From Bedellia somnulentella (Eukaryota > Arthropoda > Insecta > Lepidoptera > Bedelliidae), in contig OY755177.1 of the NCBI GenBank assembly GCA_963576735.1, positions 13,702,001-13,766,000 of the forward strand: a DNA stretch of 64,000 bases. Reading direction: 5' to 3'. Below the pieces are notes generated by a model that worked only from the letters and a program-made list of their open reading frames with translations, was not told the DNA's origin and did not search any database. Both the position numbers and the translations under genes were made by a program. Positions 13,645-23,813 of the stretch are shown piece after piece. Every line of letters starts with the position of its first letter. Within the stretch, counting starts at the first letter, position 1.

Positions 13645-13862
13645 CTTATGACCAAATACCGACACTCACGTTACAATCTAGTGATATATTCCATCGACTT
13701 AATTACTCAGAACCAAGGGGTTATTTGATACGGAGAGATCTGGCATTCTGTAGCGACTCGTGTAATGAAGACGATTCATTTGGTCGCACCGTCCGTACTG
13801 CATCCGCAAACAGCTTTCACCGAACTTCGAGCAATGACTTTTCACCAAATTATTCTTGTTAA
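13645..13862 (+). CDS. candidate 3'-terminal coding exon, product unknown
   Basis: A plausible acceptor (CGTTTAATCTGCCAG) is followed by about 72 codons to TAA at 13860-13862. The peptide is hydrophilic and Ser-rich (IFHRLNYSEPRGYLIRRD, then SFGRTVRTASANSFHRTSS), looks like a cytoplasmic tail with possible phosphorylation sites, and ends CXXXXXXXNYSC-like. The acceptor phase is 1, as for 3621-3766. No family was recognised. It lies just downstream of the retroelement copy at 13381-13603 and is not part of it. A pseudo-exon or chance frame remains possible. Confidence 0.38.
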
Positions 13863-14212
13863 TAAATATTCAGACGATAATCTTATAAAAATAATTTATG
13901 AAGTAGTGTTTTTCAATATCAAGAACTCCCGATCTCTTTCATCTTGCTTATTTATTTTTCTTAATTATTGAAGCATTACCTGAGGTAAAATAGCTATTTG
14001 TAAGTACTTAGAGATGTTTTGTTCTTTGCGTAATGTTCAAAGGTAATTTAAATTGAAACTGCTAAATAATTAATTTCATCTACACCAATATAGTGGCAAC
14101 TTTGAGGGAAAACATACTACTACTACAGTGAGCAATTTGCATCGATCATCGAACAACAAACTTGGTCGTATCTTTATGAGACAGAGTATTCGTAAAAAAC
14201 GTTTAGTTTAAG

Positions 14213-15400
14213 GGATAGGCAGAGACGCGATCGATGGCGAGCGAGATATATTGATTGCCGCTTCGTGCGATCCTGACAAACCTCTCTAGCTTCATTTATG
14301 TTCATCAATCTTTTTCATACATGTTTTTTTATAAATCATATTTGCGAAGGCGAAGTATGCGGCTTTTAAAGGACTTTTCATATATTGTGAATATTTGTCC
14401 CCAGTACTCCACTATTTACGGACTATATTTTTTATACTGGCTCTATTATCTCTTGTACCGAATTTATTTATAACCATACTTTCTACGTACTTTATTACAG
14501 TATTACGAAAATCCTTTTTTTGCAGGTCACTCTTTTTTTATTTTCTTCTTCTCTTTTGTATTCATTTTCACTCCTCTCCACTTCACCTTTAGCTACACTC
14601 GCATCTATTCGCTATCCAACTGCTTCTTCAAATTCTTTATACTATAACATAAACATAAACATAAACGTTCACGCCGTTTTATCCCCGAAGGGGTTGGCAG
14701 AGGTACCAATACTCCTGAACTCACATGGCAAGCGCCATCTAGTTTCCAGAGAAGGTACCCACGTTTTGCTTAGACAGTGTACTCACGTGATAGGGGGCAG
14801 GCCTATCGCCGTTTTTGTACGAATACACTGTCACATGACTAAGTACAACTCAGCCATGTGGGTTTCCTCACGATGTTTTCCCTCACCGTTAGCAACCATG
14901 ATAAATTAACCACACATATGACTTTAGAAAAGACAAATTGGTGTAGGCCCGTCCCAGGATTGGAACTCACGCCCTTCTGTTTTTCGGGCGGGTGTTCTTA
15001 CCCAATGGACTATCATGTCGCTATTATACTATAACTCACGGCAGATACTTCTTTTGCACATTCAACCATCGTAGGCTAGATCAAATTAAAAAAAAAAACA
15101 AATTCCATTTTATCCGACATCTATAAGCGACCTATCAGTTCATTCCATTTCTTCTCATATTTATCCTTAATCTTCTTTTTTTATTTTATTTTTCTCTACT
15201 TGGAGTGTGGGAGTACTCCAAGTGGCTGAAAACTAGCGATTCTGCAGCTCCGACTAACCTATTATTTGGATATAAAACAGTGAGTATAGCATGTTAATAA
15301 TCTGGAAAAAGTAGTTTTTGACACTTAGGTCCTGTGATGCCAACGCCTGGACACATGCTTCAATATAAAATAAAACTAGTAAGTTGTATCAGTTTTTGCA
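14213..15400 (-). mobile_element. decayed LINE copy of the main family
   Basis: Patches match the LINE at 16040-19616 in order. The 3' end is at 14213-14335 (GATCCTGACAAACCTCTCTA). The linker is near 14580 (CTACACTCGCATC), the region before the endonuclease end near 15050-15075 (CACATTCAACCATCGT), and GACACTTAGG...TGTGATGCCAACGC lies near 15320. The rest has diverged beyond reading or been deleted. It is interrupted by the SINE at 14649-15023. Confidence 0.65.
14649..15023 (-). mobile_element. complete tRNA-derived SINE with 12-bp target duplication
   Basis: The minus strand starts near 15023 with a tRNA-like head. An A-box-like TAGTCCATTGGG lies at 15001-15012 and a B-box-like GAGTTCCAATCC at 14958-14969. 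The body contains TGATAGGGGGCAGGCC-like sequence and TCCCCGAAGGGGTTGGC (complement of itself in part), and the tail is a (GTTTAT)n repeat. Direct repeats TTATACTATAAC lie on both sides (14637-14648 and 15024-15035). It sits inside a decayed LINE. A truncated copy of the same family is at 17745-17912. Confidence 0.85.
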
Positions 15401-15748
15401 ATACTGCACCGGTTATCAGCTAATAACCTTGACGAAGAGGCAGCGTGACTTGTTTTTTACATATTTACGTCTTACATTACATTATAACGTTTTTTGCTAA
15501 GAAGTAAAAAAATGTGTTTCCGTAATATTATCATTTGCAATGACAATATTATTAGCAACTGTTTGAACAAACTATGGTATAATGACTAATATTTTATCCT
15601 TGATATCGTCTCCGTCTACATATTACTGACTTTGTCTTAGTTAAATGAACATACATACATACATATACTCACGCCATCAATTCCCATTGGGGTAGGCAGA
15701 GACTATCGATCGCCACTTCGTACGATCCTGACAAACCTCTCTAGCTTC

Positions 15749-15811
15749 ATAATTTAATGTTTTTTGACATGAATTCCTCATGAATTTAATAACATCTTTT
15801 ATTTATGAGTA
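15749..15811. repeat. 63-bp insertion with 12-bp target duplication
   Basis: The insertion interrupts the old LINE between two copies of CTCTCTAGCTTC (15737-15748 and 15812-15823). Its sequence (TTTTTTGACATGAATTCCTC and an AATAA-rich end) matches 63296-63352 closely, so it is a copy of a small repeat family, perhaps a truncated SINE. Confidence 0.75.
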
Positions 15812-16063
15812 CTCTCTAGCTTCGTTTACATCCATCAATCTTTTCATACATGCTCTTTTATTCTTCATACTTCGGACGCCAGCCTTTTTGAGCACACTCT
15901 CAATTTGGTCCAAGTGTGTTCTCCGTGGTCGTCCTCTACTAACATTACCATCCACACTAGCTCTATAGATCCCTTTTACCAATTTTCTATCATCCATCCT
16001 CTCTATGTGCCCAAACCATCTCAACATTCCTTTTTCTATACATACATACATATACTCACGCCA

Positions 16064-17785
16064 TTAGTTCCCATTGGGGTAGGCAGAGACTATTGATCGC
16101 CACTTCGCACGATCCTGACAAACCTCTCTAGCTTCGTTTACATCCATCAATCTTTTCATACATGCTCTTTTATTCTTCATACTTCGGACGCCAGCCTTTT
16201 TGAGCACACTCTCAATTTGGTCCAAGTGTGTTCTCCGTGGTCGTCCTCTACTAACATTACCATCCACACTAGCTCTATAGATCCCTTTTACCAATTTTCT
16301 ATCATCCATCCTCTCTATGTGCCCAAACCATCTCAACATTCCTTTTTCTATCTTTCTTACAATATCATCTTTCACACCACACTTTTCACGAATAACACTA
16401 TTTCTCACTCGGTCACATAATCTAACATTACAAATTTTTCTGAGGGACCTCATCTCTACTGCATTCACTCTGCTCTCATGCTTCTTCTGCCACACCCAAC
16501 ATTCGCTTCCATACATAAGCGTAGGAACAAGAACAGCATCATGCACAGCCATTCGGGCCTTTTCAGACACCGTTTGACTGATCATTAGGCTATTCATTGC
16601 TCCATTTACCGCATTACCCTTTTTCACTCTTCTTTCAATGTCTTCATCACATTTCCCATCCCTTGTAAACAAACTTCCCAGATATACAAACTCCTTCACC
16701 TGTTCCACATCCTTACCATCAATCGCAATCACGCATTCTGTCACATCTTCCTGTCTCTCAAAAACCATCGTTTTGGTCTTATCCACATTCACCCTCATTC
16801 CCTTTCTTACAAAAGACTCACATGCTATATTCATCATCTCTTGCAACTCTTCTGCCGATGATGCAAGTAGCACTTGATCGTCAGCATACAAGAGGCATTT
16901 AATGATGAATCCACCCATCCTTAGTCCATAATCACTTTCACGCAACTCTGTCAAACAGTCATCCATGAACAAATTGAAGAGCCACGGAGAAGCTACACAT
17001 CCCTGTCGGACACCCCTAGAGATTCCGAACCAGTCAGTGTTTTCCCCGTTTACTCTTACACATGCACTAGAATCCTCATAAAGTGATACCAATGCACGTA
17101 TAAGTTGACTCCCCAAACCGAACTTGGATAACACCTCCCATAAACACTTTCTTACCACCCTATCATACGCCTTCTCTAAATCAATGAAGGAGCAATACAC
17201 CTTTTGGTTCTTAGCTAAAAACTTTTCGGTGATGCTCCTTAGAGAGAAGATTTGATCCATACATCCCATTCCTTTCCTAAATCCCGCTTGCACATCCCAT
17301 ATTTTCTCATCAGTTTCATTCATCACTCTTTCAATCAGTACCTTAGCATACAATTTACCAACAATGCTGAGTAAGCTGATGCCGCGGTAGTTTTTAGCCT
17401 CTTGGTGTGACCCCTTTCCTTTATATAGAGGCACAATCACCGCTTTGCACCAGTCTCGTGGAACTTTGCCACTCGACCAGCATTTTTGGAAAAGGAAGTG
17501 CAACCAAGAAGCCACCAACCCTTTACCAGCCCTCAGCATTTCGATAGTAATCCTATCATACCCTGCCGCCTTCCCTAATTTCATACTTTTCATTGCTTTC
17601 ATTATTTCTTCCATACTAATCTCGCTGTCACTAAATTCACCCATCTCCCCGTTCCAATCAACATTACTGTCGATTGGCGAAGAAATGGATGCATCCTCTT
17701 TCTCAAACAGTCCCTCAAAATAATTCTTCCATACCCGTTTCGTGTCAAAACGGCGATAGGCTTGCCCCCTATCACGTGAGTACAC
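16064..17785 (-). pseudogene. LINE reverse transcriptase region
   Basis: About 555 LINE-derived codons: a fingers/palm domain beginning VWKNYFEGLFEKE, then GYDRITIEML, VPLYKGKG, NYRGISLLS, and the CSFIDLEKAYDRV block containing the first catalytic Asp. GVRQGCVASPWLFNLFMDD and LLYADDQVLL follow; the YADD active site lies at 16877-16888. The C-terminus has RWFGHIERM and a GRPRRTHLDQ segment and ends SAYPNGN. It would copy element RNA into DNA at the target site. The first ~16 residues are read from the inserted SINE (17745-17912), not from the LINE, so the frame is cut off from its upstream half. Confidence 0.9.
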
Positions 17786-17912
17786 TGTCCATGCAAAACG
17801 TGGGTACTCTGAACACCAGGTGACAAAGTCACGTGATGTTCAGAAGTATTAGTACCTCTGCCAACCCCTTCGGGGATATTCGGCGTGAACGTTTATGCTT
17901 ATGCTTATTATG
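17745..17912 (+). mobile_element. 5'-truncated SINE inside the LINE polyprotein
   Basis: The + strand carries the body and tail of the SINE seen whole at 14649-15023. CACGTGAGTACACTGT, ACAAAACG-like and CCAACCCCTTCGGGG words are shared, and it ends CGTTTATGCTTATGCTTATTA. The tRNA-like head is missing. Likely target duplications are CCGTTTCGTG (17735-17744) and CCGTTTCATG (17913-17922), one mismatch. The second LINE copy near 49750 keeps the uninterrupted site. Confidence 0.85.
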
Positions 17913-18131
17913 CCGTTTCATGCTACTTTCATCCGTCGCCAATTCACCCTGTTCATCTCTTATTACACTCACTCTCGTGTTTTGGGAAACTCCCTTTTCT
18001 TTCCGGATATACTTCCAGAATAACTTTTGGTTATTCCGGAAATTATCAGAAAGTTTCCTCTCACACCACTCTTGCAAATCCCGCTTTTTCTTTTCTATTT
18101 TCTTCTTTACCTCATTCTTAACTCTCTTATA

Positions 18132-19343
18132 TTAATCTTCACTTTTCTGCACTACATCGTCAGTTACACTCGCATCCATCCGTTTACTAGCTTTAATCGC
18201 TAGTAAATCTAACCACGCTTTCTTCTTATCACCAACCGCCCCTTTCACAACTTTATCCCACCAACTTGTTGGTGGTCTATTTGACCTTTTACACACTCCA
18301 CATACTTCCGTCGCACATTCAACCATCGTCGATTTGAGCACATCCCATACTTCTTCTATTTCCATTTCATCCCTCATCTCCACGCAACTTAGTCTATCAT
18401 CCAATTTCCTCACGTATTCATCTCTGATATTTTCATCTTCTTGCAGTTTTTCTACTTTTATTCTCGCAAAATCCGTTGTTGACACTTTAGGCCTGTGACG
18501 CCAACGCGTGCACAGACCCCTTAATCGTGATATAACGAGAAAGTGATCTGTGCCAACGTTCGTGCCCCTATAGACCCTGGTGTCAACAACTTTTGCTCTC
18601 AGCCTTTCATCAACTATCACAAAATCAATCATACTTCTCTCGCTTCCCCTCTGTCTTGTATACATATGGATATCTTTGTGCTTAAACAACGTGTTTGTAA
18701 CACAAAGATTCCTCTCCAAACATACCTCAATCAATTTCTCACCATTCTCATTTACCCTTTGATCACCAAACTTTCCTAAAACTCTTTCGCAACCGTTGCG
18801 TGACACACCAACCCAGCCATTAAAATCTCCTAACATTACAAGTCTCTCATTCTGATCACACCCATTCACAACATCGTCTAACAGATTCCAAAACTCCTCC
18901 CTCTCGGATAGGGATTTAGACATGTCCGGAGCGTATACGCAAATTATGCGCATCCGGACTAGTCCCAATTTCACCTTAATCCACAGGAGCCTTGGACTCA
19001 CACATTCGTAATCTTTCATACACTGAGCCATCCTTTCAGATATCAGAAGTCCCACTCCTTGGCAAGCTCGGTCACTGTCAGCGACTCCAGACCAGATTGC
19101 TGTAATGTTGCCAAGTTGTGAAACTTCCTTTCCCTTACGCTTCGTCTCATTTACACAAAGAAAATCCAGTTTTCTTTCATTCATAATCATACATACTTCA
19201 TCTAATTTTTCAAACATTCCTCCACATACATTCATCGTACTGAAGCGGGTCTCTTTAGCCCACTTTTCGCCCCGTGAGCAACCATGGCGTGATGAGTGGC
19301 GAGCTACATCGCCGCCTCCGTGTTTACTAAAATTTGAACACAT
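18132..19343 (-). pseudogene. LINE endonuclease region
   Basis: A 403-codon frame of the exonuclease-endonuclease-phosphatase family. Landmarks in order are FSTMNVCGGM, the acidic NETK motif, GVGLLISERM, MLGDFNGWVG (GDFN) and GTDHFLVISR (the catalytic His motif). The endonuclease nicks target DNA and primes reverse transcription. The frame ends at a TAA right after QKSED. Beyond that codon the same frame continues with YKRVKNEVKKK and QEWCERKLSDN, so the stop is a mutation inside a longer polyprotein. In databases this region is often mislabelled craniofacial development protein 2-like. Confidence 0.9.
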
Positions 19344-19896
19344 ATTGGACCCACGAGAAGCAAGGGAAGTAAACTGTCCACCTAGCCAGAGCCCCGCTTG
19401 ACTAGGTAAGGTTATTTAGTACCCGGAGTGCACCAAGCTCCGGGACGGCGGCACGCTAGCGACCAGGCTCACCCCTGGCCATGCATCCCTCGGCGCGGCA
19501 GACCTTGGATTGGTGTAAGAGCGAAGATGGAAAAGCCCTAGTCCCTTAGTCGACTTCTACGACACCCACGGGAAGAGATGGGGTAGTGCTATTCTAAGCC
19601 GGCACTACACAGCATCTTCCTTTTTCTATCTTTCTTACAATATCATCTTTCACACCACACTTTTCACGAATAACGCTATTTCTCACTCGGTCACACAATC
19701 TAACATTACAAATTTTTATGTTAAATGATGTTAGTTAAATGAACAATACATTAAATATAATTGCAACATTATAACAAGACTATTTTAAAATACAAAAGCA
19801 CTATTGACAGTCCCATCACTAAAACATAAAATAAATGTATTATTGATATTCATATTTACCATTTAATTTGTATCAGTATTACATCGTTTCAGTGAG

Positions 19897-20142
19897 TTAA
19901 TTTCTTCTCCGTCCTCGTCTCTTCACCATATCCTTGAAAACACGTAGAGGTTTGGCGAGTAGCACCGCTTCAAGAGCGTTCACGATCGGACAGCCTGCAG
20001 AGTATAAGAGAAACCATAGAGATTCGAATGGGAGGGAATACTCAACAGGACTCTGAAGAACCCAGATTGAGATCGTGTAAAGAATGAAGGCATCGGAAAC
20101 GTACTTTTGTATAGAATGAGTGGTAGAATGGAACAAGATACG
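19897..20142 (-). CDS. candidate 3'-terminal exon of a membrane protein
   Basis: On the minus strand an acceptor-like CACTGTACCTTATAG is followed by 81 codons and a stop at 19897. The peptide has two hydrophobic spans (roughly FILYTISIWVLQSP and LWFLLYSAGCPIVNALEAVL) separated by a short loop. They are followed by a basic amphipathic stretch, KPLRVFKDMVKRRGRRRN, at the end. This is the layout of the last two membrane helices and cytoplasmic tail of a G-protein-coupled-receptor-like protein, but no NPxxY or other family signature is present. An ATTAAA lies about 40 bp beyond the stop. Upstream exons were not found. The 15-bp duplication of the LINE nest ends only ~150 bp away. Confidence 0.38.
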   Translation of the reverse strand, partial: RILFHSTTHSIQKYVSDAFILYTISIWVLQSPVEYSLPFESLWFLLYSAGCPIVNALEAVLLAKPLRVFKDMVKRRGRRRN

Positions 20143-22556
20143 CTATAAGGTACAGTGACACTTAATAAATAAAAAATAAAATAAATAAAAGAAAAATTTT
20201 GACACCATTTTATCCTTCATTTATTTTATGAACAAAAACATCATAATTTTGTGTCACTTAAGTTTGGTGCGATTAGCAAACATGCTCATATTCATACAAA
20301 ACAAAATTAAACCTAATACAGAAATTTTGGAGGCGTTTATTAGTTTGCTACTCAGTAATTTCATGATGAGGCTATAGGGTTGTTTAAGTGATTGTTGAGT
20401 GATGCGGCTTGAGATTCTCATCTCACCAACCAGATTTAACTTATTTCCCCCTTTTGGGATTTGAAGCATTTATTCATCAATGCATGTGACTATGTGACCA
20501 AATAATTTTAACATTCCTCTTTATATCTTTTTTACAATATAATTGTTCATTCTTAACTTATAATACTACTTAAGATATAAATAACAATAGATTCATGTAC
20601 TAAGCAAACATATGCATGACTTATTTTAATGAAATATTTTTACTATGTGAAGTTTAATATCTCTCGGGTTCTCACCAGGTATTTTTACTATCATAAAAAC
20701 GTTTTTAAAATATGCTATTTAAGTATCTTTTGACAAAAAAAATTGGCAAAAATTATAAATTACGCCCATTTTTCAAGAATTACTTATAGAACTTCAGTGG
20801 ATCAAAATTAATATTGTAGTACAATTCTAAACGTATTTAATTAGGCATTCGTTTTCCTTAATAGCTTCTTATTTAAATAGAAATGTTATTGAGATATCAC
20901 TCGGCAACGTATTTAAAATCACGTTACATAAATACATGAAATCGCAATAAATTTAAATTATTTATCATTCATGATACGACAAACATTTGTTTATAGTTAT
21001 ATCGTACATTAAAGGTAGCCGTTGATGTTTTGTTTTAATTCCTTAGACATAAAGTATCTGAAACGTGTAATAAATTGGTGGCAATCAAAAAAATATGATG
21101 AAAGCATTAATGAATGAACAATTATACTTAAATTAGAAAAATATACTTGTTCTAATAGTAAATAAAATTAATACGTCTTTCTTTCAGACAAATACAGTTT
21201 TGCCTATCTTTCTAATCATTTGTGTTTTAGTTTAAGAAATGTTTTTAAGTATTTTACAAAAATTTAAAGTAACTACTGACTATATAATCGTGAGAGTTTC
21301 TAAGTAGCTTAATGCTAAGCACAGCTGTTGCCTTTCCTTAATATTCGTTTATTTAACTTAAAAAGGTATGTTTAATTTTCTATAATGCCAACAAGATCTC
21401 GCAAAGAGATGCGCAAGACATCATCTGGTGGATAATTGGAAATGACATCACTTTGTCGCTAACGGAGATTACAATAGTTTTACACTATCATCAATTGGCT
21501 GAACAAGACTGTACAGATTACTGTGTTAATAATAGAAAAAACTTATCATGATCTCAGTCAATAGACGTCCACTACTGGACATACCCTAATGTCGTACGTC
21601 TAAATTCGTCCAATATAAATTTATCAAAATAGGTGTGCCATCTCAAATACGCGTAATTTGTGAGTACAATTATTATTTTTAAGTTATTTTGAATATCCAG
21701 GTTTATTCCGTCACTTGGTGGCCTGAGTACACACAATACCATTTCCAAGACGAGATCATACCGTAAACTACAAACTTACATTACGTTCGGTATGGTCCTA
21801 ATCTGTCCTTTTCCCCCGTTTTGTTATGAATAATATTACAACCACCCACCTTACTGAAACTGTATGTGTTCATATGTTTCCATTGATACTGCCATTATAA
21901 TACTGGTGGTTACTGGTTCAGTTTTAGCGACTTAAAAGGCGTGAGAAGTACAACCGGTGACACAAGTCAACTCGCCAAGTAATGACTTGACGAAAGCTGA
22001 TCAATTCTCGAGTTTGTTTGTGGTTAAAATAATTGATCATGTGTAATAATCCAAAATAACTTGTATATGCCATCACGAGCTGAAGAGACTTGCCAAGCAA
22101 CTCAAAAAAGTGATTTATGTCAACTGTTAATTTCACAATATTCCTGTTTATTCGCAAAAACTTAAAAACTTACTAAACTATTACAGTCGTGTTATTATTA
22201 AGTGAATCGTAACTACGTGAGTCGCACTCGTAAGTGTAACTATGACGATGTCAATTCATTTATTATTTGTTGTGGTGCAGGAAATTGAAACGCTCGACGT
22301 ATTCGATTATAATGGAAAAAGCGATACATTTGGTGAGGTGATATAATATTTAAAATGGTATGTAAACAAAGAGTTGGGCGATGCAACTCGGCCTTGCGGA
22401 GTGCTGCGGTTTGTCCGCTAATCAGGTCGAGCGTTCAATGTCGCAGCCCTCAACATTTAAATGGTATTTGGTGGAAATGAGGCTACCGACGCTCCATCTT
22501 AACACGCTCACTGTAACGTCTTATTACGTTCACTTTGAAACTTACCATATCTCGCT
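20143..22556. other. AT-rich intergenic sequence
   Basis: Nothing convincing seen apart from a ~27-bp LINE terminus at about 21566-21592 (GACGTCCACTACTGGACATA), the same 3' end as the fragment at 699-935. Confidence 0.5.
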
Positions 22557-22680
22557 ATAGAATAGAATAACTCTTTATTGCACATCAAACACAAATTTAC
22601 AAAAATAATAATATGATCAAACACGTTACAGTGAGGTACAATTGGCGGTCTTATCGCTAAAAGCTATAGTACGTAGATTC
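22557..22680 (-). mobile_element. LINE 3' end fragment (CR1/Jockey-group tail)
   Basis: The minus strand reads GCGATAAGACCGCCAATTG ... GTGCAATAAAGAGTTATTC and ends in (TATTC)n. The same 3'UTR appears in the + direction at 51660-51833, where the tail is a clean (TATTC)n repeat. The AATAAA is inside the element. Confidence 0.8.
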
Positions 22681-22750
22681 TACTATTAATTAGCAATTTC
22701 ATCTAAATATTGAAACAGCTGACGAATCACTGACTCTTAAGCTAACCCAT

Positions 22751-23005
22751 TTGGGAATTAAGCCATGGGAATGTGCGGTATATCAAAGACAACAATACTT
22801 CCAATTCTGTGATTGCTTTAATTTAAATCCAATACAGAACAATAAGAGAACCTTGGATTTCAAAAATGCAAATTTGAAAGTGGAACACAATCACGGCATT
22901 CCGCACATTATAAATCAAATATTACCAGTATCGACTCCGCGTGTTATTGAGGACATATCGTATTCTACTAAGAAAGGTAAAGTAAATGCTTCAATGCTAG
23001 TCTAG
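22751..23005 (+). pseudogene. possible decayed LINE endonuclease piece
   Basis: An 84-codon frame with protein-like composition. It includes FCDCFNLNPIQNNKRTLDF and NLKVEHNHGIPHIINQILP, loosely like the C-terminal part of a CR1/Jockey-group endonuclease (the block N-x-x-x-LD before the His motif). It lies right after a LINE 3' end of opposite orientation. A donor-like AAAG/GTAAAGT occurs at about 22976, so a host exon is the alternative. No acceptor was evident. Confidence 0.35.
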
Positions 23006-23690
23006 CTCTGTTATGACTCGAATGTGGAGGCGAGAGGTCGGCCGCTCTAGTACTACATGACCCCGAAATAAATGCGCACTTATTTACCAATACTTACAAC
23101 TATTAACAAGTACATATACCACTTTAAAGTTGCTATTACAATTATTGGGTTATAACAAACTAAGAGATCTTAGTAGTTTACTTCTTAATTTAATTGTAGA
23201 AACAAAATAAAAGCTATATTAATTAAATAAAACTACATGAGGTAAATGCTAGTTTTGTGCTTATTATTATAGGTATTGTTAACAATGTCTTCATTTAAGT
23301 TTCGTTCCATGTATTTCACACTAAGTGCATCTTTAGGCAAAAATGACTATATTTAAAACGTTGAAGTAGTCAAGGTAAGCGGTTCAGTTTTGTTTTTTTA
23401 AATCCAGGAACGACACTCTCAAACCGGATGCGTACACAACCTGAATGGTCCGGTCGCCGCGCAGTGTATGCGTTCCAGGCGTGTGATATGCAGCCACGTT
23501 GAATATAATAATAATCGCTTACCCTGGACGCGGGATTTAAAACACTTATTAAGATAACTAGATTAAAACTCATCGTTGCATTTATTCAAATGGCACGTGC
23601 TAAGTTAGTTTTATATTCTTAGTCCGACAATTACATAAGCGTTAGTATATAAGTCCAAAGTCGAACGACAGAAATAATTAAAACCGGTTA
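23006..23690. other. intergenic sequence
   Basis: AT-rich with a small GC-richer patch at about 23400-23500. No gene or repeat recognised. Confidence 0.45.
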
Positions 23691-23813
23691 TTAAAAAATG
23701 AGTTTTTTTCTTCGCTCGTCCGTGATGTAGGTGCTGAGAGGAATCTCCTGCAACGCACAGTATATGGCAAGGTCGGCCACTGCGCTGGCAGGCAGCAATT
23801 GCGCACGCGACAT
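23691..23813 (-). CDS. candidate short coding exon, product unknown
   Basis: A 40-codon frame opens at an ATG (23811-23813). It reads MSRAQLLPASAVADLAIY and then QEIPLSTYITDERRKK before TAA. The frame continues upstream without a stop for about 17 more codons (VGVRVARRVVKVIS). Composition is strikingly protein-like and CpG-rich against AT-rich flanks. The longer frame on the same strand (23611-23994) is in a different phase and has a less natural composition. No family was recognised; it may be an internal or terminal exon, or chance in a CpG-rich island. Confidence 0.3.
   Translation of the reverse strand: MSRAQLLPASAVADLAIYCALQEIPLSTYITDERRKKLIF

Larger units (their letters stand above)
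16040..19616 (-). mobile_element. near full-length RTE-like LINE
   Basis: Reading right to left: a 5'UTR of about 270 bp beginning GATGCTGTGTAGTGCCGGCT; an apurinic-type endonuclease; a linker; a reverse transcriptase; a C-terminal RWFGHIERM module; and a 3' end ...GGCGTGAGTATATGTATGTATG. It inserted into an older copy of its own family and is flanked by perfect 13-bp duplications TTCCTTTTTCTAT (16027-16039 and 19617-19629). The single polyprotein is broken by a TAA near 18132 and by a SINE at 17745-17912, so this copy is dead. The short (TATG)n tail and single polyprotein suggest the RTE group; the clade is inferred. Confidence 0.9.
15637..19745 (-). mobile_element. older LINE copy split by a younger LINE
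   Basis: An old 5'-truncated LINE occupies 15652-16039 and continues at 19630-19730. The outer flanks carry an identical 15-bp duplication, TTAGTTAAATGAACA (15637-15651 and 19731-19745). The 3' end is on the left with a (CATA)n tail. Between the halves lies the younger element 16040-19616. The left part also carries a 63-bp insertion at 15749-15811. Confidence 0.88.

Noticed and set aside
13765..13971. Second + strand frame overlapping the candidate exon at 13645
   Set aside because: Different phase, ends in AT-rich sequence and has no splice support.
14940..15023. Apparent tRNA gene on the minus strand
   Set aside because: It is the tRNA-like head of a complete SINE bounded by 12-bp target duplications.
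15651..15670. (CATA)n microsatellites at many sites
   Set aside because: They coincide with 3' tails of the main LINE and its short derivatives, so they are part of those elements.
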